From: Sphingomonas sp. Y57
GTDB taxonomy: Bacteria; Pseudomonadota; Alphaproteobacteria; Sphingomonadales; Sphingomonadaceae
Length of the DNA stretch: 36,226 bases
Direction: 5' to 3'
Assembly (NCBI RefSeq): GCF_001015195.1
Contig: NZ_LDES01000097.1
Span: 1,959 to 38,184 of the forward strand
Below the pieces are notes generated by a model. It was not told where the DNA came from and did not search any database. It saw only the letters and a program-made list of their open reading frames with translations. The translations under genes and the position numbers were made by a program. This document shows positions 6,394 to 13,709 of this stretch, piece after piece. Position 1 is the stretch's first letter. The number at the start of each line of letters is the position of its first letter.

Positions 6394-8169
6394 ATGCTGG
6401 ATCGGGTGGAAATGGCCGCGAATGAACGAAGGATCAGACCGATAATGGCATTGGTGCCGACGCCGACAGCCGACGCGCTGCCGCGCCGTTTCTCCGATTT
6501 CGAGACGCTGGGCGCCGCCCTGGACTATGCCGCGACCGGCGTGCGGGGGCTGAATTTCCACGATGCGCGCGGCACCCTGACACGCCCCTATCCCTTTTCG
6601 GAACTGCGCGCCGAGGCGCTCGCCAATGCCGGACGGCTTGTCGCGGCGGGGGTCCGCCCCGGCGACCGCATCGCCCTGATCGCCGAGACGGGCACGCATT
6701 TCGCCGCCCTGTTCTTCGGCGCGGTCTATGCCGGCGCCTGGCCTGTGCCGCTGCCGCTGCCGACCTCGTTCGGCGGCAAGGACAGCTATATCGACCAGCT
6801 CGCCGTCCAGCTCGGCAGTTCGGACCCGACGCTGCTCTTCTTCCCCGAGGAGCTGGCCGAGATGGCGACGGCCGCCGCTGCGCTGCGCGGGGTCGAAGCG
6901 CTGAGCTACGAGGCGTTCGAGGCGCGCGAGGCGGTCGACGCGATCCTGCCGCAGGCGTCGCCCGACGACATCGCCTATCTGCAATATTCGAGCGGATCGA
7001 CCCGCTTCCCGCATGGCGTCGCCGTCACCCATCGCGCGCTGCTGAACAACCTCGCCGCGCACAGCCACGGCATGCTGCTCGAACCGCAGGACCGCTGCAT
7101 CAGCTGGCTGCCCTGGTACCATGACATGGGGCTGGTCGGCTGCTTCCTGTCGCCGATCGCCAACCAGGTGTCGGTCGACTATCTCAAAACCGAGGACTTC
7201 GCCCGTCGCCCGCTCGCCTGGCTCGACCTGATCAGCCGCAACGAGGGCACCTCGATCAGCTATTCGCCGACCTTCGGCTACGACATCTGCGCGCGCCGCA
7301 TGTCGAGCCAGACCAAGGCGTCGGAGCGTTTCGACCTGTCGCGCTGGCGGCTTGCCGGCAACGGCGCCGACATGATCCGGCCCGACGTGATGCAGTCCTT
7401 CGTCGACGCCTTCGCCGAGGCCGGCTTCCAGGCCTCCGCCTTCCTGCCGAGCTACGGCCTGGCCGAAGCGACGCTCGCCGTCTCGATCATGCCGCCGGGC
7501 GAGGGCATCGTCGTCGAACTGGTCGAGGAGACCCAGCTGTCGGGCGGCGACCACAGCCAGGACCGGCCGCGCCGCTTCCGCGCGATCGTCAACTGCGGCA
7601 AGCCGGTGCGCGACATGACGGTCGAGATTCGCGACGACGACGGATCGGTGCTGCCCGACAAGATGATCGGCAAGCTGTGGGCCAAGGGCCCGTCGATCAT
7701 GACCGGCTATTTCCGGGACGAGGAGGCGACCGACGCCTGCATGGTCGATGGCTGGCTCGACACCGGCGACATGGCCTACATGTCCAACGGCTACATCTAC
7801 ATCGTCGGCCGCGCCAAGGACATGATCATCATCAACGGCAAGAACCACTGGCCGCAGGACATCGAATGGGCGGTGGAGCAGCTTCCCGGCTTCAAGGCCG
7901 GCGACATCGCCGCCTTCGCGATCACCACCCCGGGCGGCGAGGAGACCCCCGCCGTGCTCGTCCAGTGCCGCACCTCGGACCCCGAGGAGCGCACCCGGCT
8001 GCGCGACCAGATCCGCGAGAAGGTGCGCGCGATCACCGGCATGCACTGCGTGGTCGAACTGGTACCGCCGCGCACCCTGCCCAAGACCAGTTCGGGCAAG
8101 CTGAGCCGAGCCAAGGCGCGCAACCTCTATCTGTCGGGCGAGATCCAGGGCTACGACATCGCGGCATGA
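6394..8169 (+). CDS. Fatty acyl-AMP ligase (FAAL)
   Basis: Adenylate-forming enzyme that activates a fatty acid as acyl-AMP and typically hands it to an acyl carrier protein or polyketide synthase rather than CoA. The chosen ATG has a strong AGGGAA site seven bases upstream and gives 591 residues; the frame is open further to 6286. Adenylation motifs: YLQYSSGSTRFPHG near 193, SYGLAEATL near 350, GWLDTGDMAYM near 453, GRAKDMIIINGKNHWPQDIE soon after, and the catalytic-lysine motif PKTSSGK (K569). The segment around YLKTEDFARRPLAWLDLISR is characteristic of FAALs. No acyl carrier protein or polyketide synthase lies in the window, so the acceptor is unknown. Confidence 0.9.
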   Translation: MLDRVEMAANERRIRPIMALVPTPTADALPRRFSDFETLGAALDYAATGVRGLNFHDARGTLTRPYPFSELRAEALANAGRLVAAGVRPGDRIALIAETGTHFAALFFGAVYAGAWPVPLPLPTSFGGKDSYIDQLAVQLGSSDPTLLFFPEELAEMATAAAALRGVEALSYEAFEAREAVDAILPQASPDDIAYLQYSSGSTRFPHGVAVTHRALLNNLAAHSHGMLLEPQDRCISWLPWYHDMGLVGCFLSPIANQVSVDYLKTEDFARRPLAWLDLISRNEGTSISYSPTFGYDICARRMSSQTKASERFDLSRWRLAGNGADMIRPDVMQSFVDAFAEAGFQASAFLPSYGLAEATLAVSIMPPGEGIVVELVEETQLSGGDHSQDRPRRFRAIVNCGKPVRDMTVEIRDDDGSVLPDKMIGKLWAKGPSIMTGYFRDEEATDACMVDGWLDTGDMAYMSNGYIYIVGRAKDMIIINGKNHWPQDIEWAVEQLPGFKAGDIAAFAITTPGGEETPAVLVQCRTSDPEERTRLRDQIREKVRAITGMHCVVELVPPRTLPKTSSGKLSRAKARNLYLSGEIQGYDIAA

Positions 8170-8210
8170 CTGGGGCGGCATGACCGGGGCGGCATGACCG
8201 GGCCGGCATC
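8163..8210 (+). repeat. 14-bp tandem repeat after the acyl-AMP ligase
   Basis: Three consecutive near-copies of GGCATGAC(T/C)GGGGC, the first overlapping the stop codon of the ligase gene and a fourth partial copy ending in GGCATCC. The units differ by one or two bases. No function is apparent. Confidence 0.8.
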
Positions 8211-8280
8211 CGCTGCCGGTATGCACCAACCCCTTGCGCTGGCACGCACCCACCGCTATGTGCCCGCGTCTCGGACCCGG

Positions 8281-8356
8281 AGGAGTGTAGCTCAGTTGGT
8301 AGAGCATCGGTCTCCAAAACCGAGGGCCGGGGGTTCGAGTCCCTCCACTCCTGCCA
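8281..8356 (+). tRNA. tRNA-Trp (CCA anticodon)
   Basis: A 76-base cloverleaf with encoded CCA end. Acceptor strands AGGAGTG and CACTCCT pair; the D-arm contains AGCTCAGTTGGTAGAGC; the anticodon loop reads CTCCAAA with anticodon CCA; the T-arm is GGGGGTTCGAGTCCCTC. Location just before secE-nusG is conserved in many proteobacteria. Confidence 0.97.
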
Positions 8357-8398
8357 TCTGACGATGGCCGGCAGGCCGCTGGGGTCGAGAAGCGAAAC

Positions 8399-8446
8399 GA
8401 GGTCAGGTCCGCCGGCCGAAAGGCCGAAGAGCGGACCGCGGCCTCG
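8399..8446 (+). promoter_or_regulatory. Strong hairpin in the tRNA-Trp/secE spacer
   Basis: The spacer can fold into GGTCCGC-CGGCC-GAAA-GGCCG-(AAGA)-GCGGACC, extended outside by GAGG/CCTC. There is a GNRA-like tetraloop (GAAA) and no U-tract after the stem, so it is more likely an RNA-processing or mRNA-stability structure than a terminator. A second small palindrome (CCGGGT/ACCCGG) follows near 8469-8482. Confidence 0.55.
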
Positions 8447-8499
8447 TGTCGTTGTTTGAATGATTTTCCGGGTCGGACCCGGCAGGATAGGCTGAGGAC

Positions 8500-8697
8500 G
8501 TGGCGAAGACTTCACCCGTTGAGTTCATCAACCAGGTCAAGGCCGAGACCCGCAAGGTCGTCTGGCCGAGCCGCAAGGAAACGATCACGACCACCATCAT
8601 GGTCGGCATCATGACCCTGCTGCTGGGCCTGTTCTTCTTCGGGATCGACCAGATGTTCGCGTCGATCGTGAAGTTCCTGCTGTCCCTTCTGGGCTAA
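8500..8697 (+). CDS. secE: Preprotein translocase subunit SecE
   Basis: Essential membrane component of the SecYEG protein-conducting channel. The 65-residue product is the short, single-helix SecE form: a conserved amphipathic segment (FINQVKAETRKVVWPSRKET) followed by one transmembrane helix (about 32-60). It starts with GTG, preceded by a GAGGA site in GCTGAGGAC. nusG follows 21 bases downstream, the standard secE-nusG-rplK-rplA order. Confidence 0.96.
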   Translation: MAKTSPVEFINQVKAETRKVVWPSRKETITTTIMVGIMTLLLGLFFFGIDQMFASIVKFLLSLLG

Positions 8698-8718
8698 AAG
8701 ACGGAGACGTTGGCGTTC

Positions 8719-9258
8719 ATGGCGCGCTGGTACATCATTCACGCCTATTCGGGCTTCGAGAACAAGGTCCGCGAAGCGATCCTGGCCGATGCCGCGCGCC
8801 TGGGCCTTGAACAGCTCGTCGAGGCGGTCGAGGTTCCCACCGAGAAGGTGACGGAAGTCCGCCGCGGCAAGAAGATCACGTCGGACCGCAAGTTCTTCCC
8901 CGGCTATGTGCTGGCGAAGCTCAGCATGAACGACGACGTCTATCACCTGGTGAAGAACACGCCGAAGGTGACGGGCTTCCTCGGTTCGTCGGGCAAGCCG
9001 CAGCCGATCAGCGAGGCCGAAGCCGCGCGCATCCTCAACACCAAGGAGGAGGCCGCCGCCGCCGCGCCGAAGACGAAGCTCAAGGTCGACTATGAGATCG
9101 GCGACCAGGTCAAGGTGCTCGACGGTCCGTTCGCCAGCTTCAACGGCGTCGTCGAGGAGCTCGACTTCGACCGCAGCCGCGTCAAGGTGTCGGTGTCGAT
9201 CTTCGGCCGCGCGACCCCGGTGGAGCTCGAGTTCGAGCAGGTCGAGCGGGTCAAGTGA
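8719..9258 (+). CDS. nusG: Transcription termination/antitermination protein NusG
   Basis: RNA polymerase-binding factor that links transcription to translation and assists Rho or antitermination. The 179-residue protein has the NGN domain (MARWYIIHAYSGFENKVRE start, FFPGYVLAKLSMND) and a C-terminal KOW domain (GDQVKVLDGPFASFNGVVEE, RVKVSVSIFGRATPVELEF). ATG at 8719 gives the family N-terminus; an in-frame TTG at 8710 is the alternative. Confidence 0.96.
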   Translation: MARWYIIHAYSGFENKVREAILADAARLGLEQLVEAVEVPTEKVTEVRRGKKITSDRKFFPGYVLAKLSMNDDVYHLVKNTPKVTGFLGSSGKPQPISEAEAARILNTKEEAAAAAPKTKLKVDYEIGDQVKVLDGPFASFNGVVEELDFDRSRVKVSVSIFGRATPVELEFEQVERVK

Positions 9259-9273
9259 CGGCCTGACCAGGGC

Positions 9274-9364
9274 CGTCATCCTGAACTTGTTTTCAGGATC
9301 CACCGGGCCACACGCACGGACGGTGCGGATGATGGGTGGATGCTGAAACAAGTTCAGCATGACG
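9274..9364. repeat. Inverted pair of dispersed repeats (CGTCATGCTGAACTTGT family)
   Basis: Two copies of a roughly 30-base element in opposite orientation: the left copy reads CGTCATCCTGAACTTG and onward to 9304, the right copy (9335-9364) is nearly its reverse complement. Each copy is itself a small hairpin. A related single copy lies at 29216-29240. Here the pair splits nusG from rplK and could fold into a large cruciform-like RNA hairpin. Confidence 0.85.
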
Positions 9365-9466
9365 ATTTGGAAAGTTTCGGAGCGATCCGGAATGGCGCCT
9401 TGCAGGTGCCGAACATTGCGGGAGAGGGCCTCGGCCTTCGCATGGACCGCTAAACTTGAACGGGAG

Positions 9467-9506
9467 GATCGCAGAAAAAGTGGCTGCCACTTTTTCGGTT
9501 CGCGAT
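9467..9506 (+). promoter_or_regulatory. Hairpin in the rplK leader
   Basis: A near-perfect inverted repeat, AAAAAGTGGC-T-GCCACTTTTT, flanked by GATCGC on the left and GCGATC on the right, 26 bases before the rplK start. The structure could be an attenuator or a translational control site of the L11-L1 operon (L1 is known in other bacteria to repress its own operon through the leader), but no match to a defined L1 site is claimed. Confidence 0.5.
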
Positions 9507-9531
9507 CGGACCAACAAAGAGTGAGTGAAAC

Positions 9532-9963
9532 ATGGCAAAGAAGATCACGGGCTATATCAAGCTCCAGGTGCCCGCTGGAAAGGCGAACCCGTCGCCGCCG
9601 ATCGGCCCCGCGCTCGGTCAGCGCGGCGTCAACATCATGGACTTCTGCAAGGCGTTCAACGCCCAGACCGGTGATTTCGAGGTCGGCACGCCGCTGCCGA
9701 CGATCATCACCGTCTATGCGGACCGGTCGTTCAGCTTCATCACCAAGACCCCGCCGGCGACCTATCTGATCAAGAAGGCGATCAACCTGAAGTCGGGCTC
9801 GAAGGAGCCGGGCAAGGCCAGCGCGGGCACGATCAAGCGGTCGCAGCTGACCCAGATCGCCGAAGTGAAGATGAAGGATCTCAACGCCAACGATATCGAG
9901 TCGGCGACCCGCATCATCGAAGGCTCGGCCCGCGCGATGGGCCTCGAAGTGGTGGAGGGCTGA
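9532..9963 (+). CDS. rplK: Large ribosomal subunit protein L11
   Basis: Binds 23S rRNA in the GTPase-associated centre. The 143 residues match the family in full: [20 protein letters not shown] with the proline-rich hinge, [40 protein letters not shown] and the C-terminal [17 protein letters not shown]. It starts 37 bases after a strong hairpin and is separated from rplA by four bases. Confidence 0.98.
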   Translation: MAKKITGYIKLQVPAGKANPSPPIGPALGQRGVNIMDFCKAFNAQTGDFEVGTPLPTIITVYADRSFSFITKTPPATYLIKKAINLKSGSKEPGKASAGTIKRSQLTQIAEVKMKDLNANDIESATRIIEGSARAMGLEVVEG

Positions 9964-9967
9964 GACC

Positions 9968-10666
9968 ATGGCCAAGCTGACCAAGAAGCAGAAGAATCAG
10001 GCCGCGTCGGTCGACAGCCAGAAGCTGTACGGCGTGGATGAGGCGATCGCCCTCGCCAAGCAGAACGCCACGTCGAAGTTCGACGAGACGATCGAGGTCG
10101 CGCTGAACCTGGGCGTCGATCCGCGCCACGCCGACCAGATGGTCCGCGGCGTCGTCACCCTGCCCAAGGGCACCGGCAAGGATGTCCGCGTCGGCGTGTT
10201 CGCACGCGGCGCCAAGGCCGATGAAGCCAAGGCCGCGGGTGCCGAGGTCGTCGGTGCGGAAGATCTGCTCGAGACGATCCAGGGCGGCACGGTCGATTTC
10301 GACCGCTGCATCGCGACCCCGGACATGATGGGCCTTGTCGGCCGCCTCGGCAAGATCCTGGGCCCGAAGGGCCTGATGCCGAACCCCAAGCTCGGCACGG
10401 TCACGATGAACGTCGCCGAAGCCGTCAAGGCGGCCAAGGGCGGCCAGGTGGAGTTCCGCGTCGAAAAGGCCGGCATCATCCACTCGGGCATCGGCAAGGC
10501 GAGCTTCCCGGCCGAGGACCTGCGCGCCAATTTCGATGCGTTCGTCGACGCGATCGTCAAGGCGAAGCCCGCTGGTGCCAAGGGCAAGTATCTGCGCAAG
10601 GCCGCGGTCAGCTCGACCATGGGCCCGGGCGTCAAGATCGACGTGGCGGACCTCGCCGGCGCCTGA
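9968..10666 (+). CDS. rplA: Large ribosomal subunit protein L1
   Basis: Forms the L1 stalk at the ribosomal E site and in many bacteria represses its own operon. The 232-residue protein is full length, with [33 protein letters not shown], the signature [16 protein letters not shown], and [12 protein letters not shown]. It is followed within 30 bases by a strong intrinsic terminator, which closes the secE-nusG-rplK-rplA unit; rplJ and rplL are not contiguous here. Confidence 0.98.
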   Translation: MAKLTKKQKNQAASVDSQKLYGVDEAIALAKQNATSKFDETIEVALNLGVDPRHADQMVRGVVTLPKGTGKDVRVGVFARGAKADEAKAAGAEVVGAEDLLETIQGGTVDFDRCIATPDMMGLVGRLGKILGPKGLMPNPKLGTVTMNVAEAVKAAKGGQVEFRVEKAGIIHSGIGKASFPAEDLRANFDAFVDAIVKAKPAGAKGKYLRKAAVSSTMGPGVKIDVADLAGA

Positions 10667-10694
10667 TCGCCGGTCCGCAGGACATGCTTCGATA

Positions 10695-10723
10695 GGGGCC
10701 GGGAGCAATCCCGGCCCCTTTTT
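10695..10723 (+). terminator. Intrinsic terminator after rplA
   Basis: Perfect 10-bp stem GGGGCCGGGA / TCCCGGCCCC with a GCAA loop, followed at once by TTTTT. Confidence 0.95.
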
Positions 10724-10747
10724 CGTGTCGGTATCCGGCGCCCGCGC

Positions 10748-10823
10748 CTGTCGGATTTCTTTACAGCACCGCGCCGTTCGCCGCCGCTGGTTGCTGCCAA
10801 AGCCCCTTGAAACGGGCCTTTGG
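10748..10823. promoter_or_regulatory. Candidate activator sites upstream of the PEP-CTERM gene
   Basis: Two dyads lie upstream of the sigma-54-type promoter. CTGT-N11-ACAG (10748-10766) is centred about 70 bases before the -24 element, a distance compatible with an enhancer-binding protein. CCAAAGCCCC-N7-GGGCCTTTGG (10797-10823) pairs at nine of ten positions and ends seven bases before the -24 element. Binding partners are not known; a PrsR-type response regulator is a candidate from the known biology of PEP-CTERM systems. Confidence 0.45.
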
Positions 10824-10829
10824 TGAAAA

Positions 10830-10845
10830 TGGCACGATTCTCGCT
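10830..10845 (+). promoter_or_regulatory. Sigma-54 (-24/-12) promoter
   Basis: TGGCACG-ATTC-TCGCT matches the RpoN consensus TGGCACG-N4-TTGCW with a single mismatch (C for the second T of the -12 box) and with exact spacing between the GG and GC dinucleotides. It lies about 60 bases before the ATG of the small PEP-CTERM protein and downstream of the rplA terminator. Confidence 0.75.
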
Positions 10846-10904
10846 TGGTTATGGGCAACCCGTTATTCTCTCGCCCGGGGGCGAGGGCGGGGGAGGATGG
10901 TCCG

Positions 10905-11102
10905 ATGGTTAGTTCCGCATTCCGGGGGGTTGCTGCGTTGAGCATGGCCGCCGTGATCGCCTCTCCCGCCTGGGCGCAACTCGATACGGTGACGGCGTGG
11001 CTGCAGAAGGTTCCGCAGCCCAGTGCGCTCGTCCTGTTCCTGGTCGCGGTCGCGGGGGTGCTGGTGGGCCGCTATGCAAGCCGCAGGCGCCGCGAGCCGT
11101 GA
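10905..11102 (+). CDS. Minimal PEP-CTERM-type protein
   Basis: A 65-residue protein of unknown function. Residues 1 to about 23 are a signal peptide (ending SPAWAQ). Only about 15 residues follow before the C-terminal signature VPQPSALVLFLVAVAGVLVG and the basic tail RYASRRRREP. This is the tripartite PEP-CTERM sorting signal (PxP motif, hydrophobic helix, Arg cluster) recognised by exosortases, with Q in place of the usual E. After processing almost nothing would remain, so the protein may be a regulator or peptide rather than a structural surface protein. The start has the site GGGGGAGGA about 10 bases upstream. No exosortase or EPS gene is in the window. Confidence 0.72.
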   Translation: MVSSAFRGVAALSMAAVIASPAWAQLDTVTAWLQKVPQPSALVLFLVAVAGVLVGRYASRRRREP

Positions 11103-11289
11103 GTTGCGCGTGATGTTCGAGTGGCTTGCGTTCCCATAAGCGTGTGTTTGGTGCGTTGTTTTGCTTGATGCGTCCCCTGCCCGCCCTTCGCCGCCCTTCC
11201 GTCGGTGATGGACGGGCGGGGGTTCGCTGTTTCACCCACCGACGTTTCCACGATTGACCTTGCCGCGCCGGCGCGCTTGAAGCGGCGGC
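11103..11289. other. Intergenic region before hisE
   Basis: No ORF. A weak inverted repeat CCCGCCC ... GGGCGGG (about 11178-11220) could end the upstream transcript; the hisE promoter presumably lies here but no clear boxes are visible. Confidence 0.3.
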
Positions 11290-11610
11290 ATGACCGGCAC
11301 TCTCGACCAGCTCGAATCGACCATCGCGGCGCGGCGCGGCGCTGACCCTTCCGCATCCTATGTCGCGGCGCTGTTCGCGAAGGGCATGCCCAAGATCGCC
11401 CAGAAGCTGGGCGAAGAGGCCGTCGAGACGGTGATCGCGGCGATGGCCGGCGACCGGCGCGGGCTGACGGGCGAGGCAGCGGATCTGCTGTTCCACCTGA
11501 TGGTGCTTCTCGCCGAGGCGGGCGTGCCCTTCGCCGAGGTGCTCGCCGAACTGAACCGCCGCGAGGGCACGTCGGGCCTTGCCGAGAAGGCCGCCCGGCC
11601 GAAGGGCTGA
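11290..11610 (+). CDS. hisE: Phosphoribosyl-ATP diphosphatase
   Basis: Second step of histidine synthesis: hydrolyses phosphoribosyl-ATP to phosphoribosyl-AMP and pyrophosphate in the cytoplasm. The 106-residue sequence is the usual length and carries the MazG-like metal-binding pattern KLGEEAVETVIAA and EAADLLFHLMVLL. No other his gene is adjacent; the HIT protein 45 bases downstream is a common neighbour. Confidence 0.95.
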   Translation: MTGTLDQLESTIAARRGADPSASYVAALFAKGMPKIAQKLGEEAVETVIAAMAGDRRGLTGEAADLLFHLMVLLAEAGVPFAEVLAELNRREGTSGLAEKAARPKG

Positions 11611-11655
11611 GCTCCTCTCTCCCTCTGAACAACGAACTGGACGTTGAGGAAGACC

Positions 11656-12033
11656 ATGCCGATCGATGCGACCCAGCCCTATGACGACGACAATGTCTTC
11701 GCGCGCATCCTGCGCGGCGAGCTGCCGTCCCGGAAGGTCTATGAGGACGAGTGGGCGCTCGCCTTCCACGACATCAACCCGCAGGCGCCGATCCACCTGC
11801 TGGTGATCCCGAAGGGCCGCTACGTGTCGTGGGACGATTTCACCGCCCGGGCGAGCGACGCCGAGATCGCCGGCTTCATCCGCGCGGTCGGCCATGTCGC
11901 GCGCGAGGCGGGGCTGCCCGCGCCGGGCTACCGTCTCCTCGCCAATATCGGCGGCCACGGCCATCAGGAAGTGCCCCACCTCCACGTCCATGTCTTCGGC
12001 GGGCGGCAGTTCCACGCTATGCTTGTCGGCTGA
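11656..12033 (+). CDS. HIT family nucleotide-binding protein (HinT-like)
   Basis: Histidine-triad hydrolase of the HINT branch, which cleaves nucleoside phosphoramidates and related adducts. The 125-residue protein (start ATG 11656 with AGGAAG just upstream) has NVFARILRGELPSRKVYED, HDINPQAPIHLLVIPK and the catalytic triad motif HLHVHVFGG near the C-terminus. Probably cotranscribed with hisE. Confidence 0.93.
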   Translation: MPIDATQPYDDDNVFARILRGELPSRKVYEDEWALAFHDINPQAPIHLLVIPKGRYVSWDDFTARASDAEIAGFIRAVGHVAREAGLPAPGYRLLANIGGHGHQEVPHLHVHVFGGRQFHAMLVG

Positions 12034-12138
12034 CTGCCGGCGCATCCGCGCAATTCTGTTGCGCGCGGCAAATTAGCGGCTAGGCTCCGCGCCCCATGTC
12101 CGGCCGCGGCACAAGCCCGGCATGAAAGGGACATCCGC

Positions 12139-13662
12139 ATGATATTCGGGCGTGTTAAGCCTCTCGACGCCATTCTTGCCACCGCAGCGAAGAAGTCGCT
12201 GCACCGATCGCTAGGGCCGTTTCAGCTGACCATGCTGGGAATCGGCGGCATTATCGGAACAGGTATCTTCGTTCTCACCGCAGAAGCCGCGCAGAAAGCC
12301 GGGCCCGGCATGATGCTCAGCTTCGTGATCGCCGGGTTCGTCTGCGCGGTTGCCGCACTCTGCTATGCCGAAATGGCCGCAATGGTGCCGGTGTCCGGCT
12401 CCGCCTACACCTACAGCTATGCGGTGATGGGCGAACTGGTCGCCTGGATGGTCGGCTGGTCGCTCGTCCTCGAATATGCGATCGCGGCCGGCGCGGTGTC
12501 GGTCGGGTGGTCCGGCTATGTCGTCGGCCTGTTCCAGTCATTGACGGGAATAACCGTGCCCAAGGAACTTGTGCTCGGCCCGATTGACGGGGGCATCATC
12601 AACATTCCCGCCGCCATCATCGCGCTGCTCGTCACCTGGCTGCTGGTACTCGGCACCAAGGAGAGCGCCACCGTCAACGCCGTCCTCGTCGGCATCAAGG
12701 TCGCTGCCCTGTCGCTGTTCGTGGTGCTGGCGCTGCCGGTGATGAACATGAACAATTTCGACCCCTTCGCTCCGCTCGGCTTCGCCGGCATCTCGGCGGC
12801 GGCGGCATCGATCTTCTTCGCCTATGTCGGGTTCGACGCGGTCTCGACCGCAGCCGAGGAGACCAAGAATCCCCAGCGCAACATGCCGATCGGCCTGATC
12901 GGTTCGCTCGCCATCTGCACGATCTTCTACATGCTCGTCGCCGCCGGCGTGATCGGCGGCGTCGGCGCCCAGCCGATCCTCGACGCCTCCGGCGCCGCCA
13001 TCCCCACCGGCTCGCCGGCGCTGGCGCAGGCCTGCTCGGCGATCGGCGACGCCAAGGTCGTCTGCTCGAAGGAGGCGCTGGCCTGGACCCTGCGCGAGAT
13101 CGGCTACAAGGAGATCGGCAACCTGCTCGGCCTCGCCGCCGGCCTCGCCCTTCCCTCCGTCATCCTGATGATGATGTTCGGCCAGACCCGCATCTTCTTC
13201 GTGATGAGCCGCGACGGCCTGCTGCCGGGCGTCTTCTCGCGGGTTCATCCGCGCTTCAAGACGCCGCATGTGGTGACGGTCATGACCGGTATCTTCGTCG
13301 CGATCTTTGCCGCGCTGTTCCCGGTCGGCGCGCTTGCCGACATCTCCAACTCGGGCACGCTGTTCGCCTTCGCCGCGGTGTCTATCGCCGTGCTGGTGCT
13401 GCGCCGGACCGATCCGGGTCGCCGTCGTCCGTTCCGTACCCCGGCCGTGGCGCTGGTCGCCCCGATCGCGACGATCGGCTGCATCTACCTGTTCTTCAGC
13501 CTGTCGCGCTACACGATCACGCTGTTCTTCAGCTGGGCTGCGGTCGGGCTGATCGTCTATTTCCTGTACGGCTATCGCAAGAGCAACCTTGGCCGGGGCA
13601 TCGTCGAGACGCACGAGACCGATCCCGACGTGCCGCCGCAGCCGGTACCTCCGATCGAATGA
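12139..13662 (+). CDS. APC superfamily amino-acid permease
   Basis: Inner-membrane amino-acid transporter, 507 residues with about 12-14 predicted membrane helices. The N-terminus shows the APC substrate-site signature LGIGGIIGTGIFVLTA, followed by SGSAYTYSYAVMGE and FFAYVGFDAVSTAAEETKNP. The overall pattern resembles the cationic amino-acid transporter (CAT/YhdG) subgroup, so basic amino acids are the likeliest substrates, but specificity cannot be read from the sequence. AAGGGAC precedes the ATG. A good terminator follows. Confidence 0.9.
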   Translation: MIFGRVKPLDAILATAAKKSLHRSLGPFQLTMLGIGGIIGTGIFVLTAEAAQKAGPGMMLSFVIAGFVCAVAALCYAEMAAMVPVSGSAYTYSYAVMGELVAWMVGWSLVLEYAIAAGAVSVGWSGYVVGLFQSLTGITVPKELVLGPIDGGIINIPAAIIALLVTWLLVLGTKESATVNAVLVGIKVAALSLFVVLALPVMNMNNFDPFAPLGFAGISAAAASIFFAYVGFDAVSTAAEETKNPQRNMPIGLIGSLAICTIFYMLVAAGVIGGVGAQPILDASGAAIPTGSPALAQACSAIGDAKVVCSKEALAWTLREIGYKEIGNLLGLAAGLALPSVILMMMFGQTRIFFVMSRDGLLPGVFSRVHPRFKTPHVVTVMTGIFVAIFAALFPVGALADISNSGTLFAFAAVSIAVLVLRRTDPGRRRPFRTPAVALVAPIATIGCIYLFFSLSRYTITLFFSWAAVGLIVYFLYGYRKSNLGRGIVETHETDPDVPPQPVPPIE

Positions 13663-13677
13663 ACCCTTCGGAAGATC

Positions 13678-13709
13678 GAGCCCGGCCAGCGCCGGGCTCT
13701 TTCTTTTTC
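13678..13709 (+). terminator. Intrinsic terminator after the permease
   Basis: Stem GAGCCCGGC / GCCGGGCTC with a CAGC loop, then TTTCTTTTT. It lies directly against the stop codon of the convergent kinase gene. Confidence 0.9.

Noticed and set aside
6100-8307. 735-codon minus-strand frame opposite the acyl-AMP ligase
   Set aside because: Antisense of a gene with all adenylation motifs and overlapping recX in another frame; low-complexity composition.
8357-8499. tRNA-Trp spacer hairpin as an intrinsic terminator
   Set aside because: No run of T follows the stem, so it was listed as a structure of unknown role instead.
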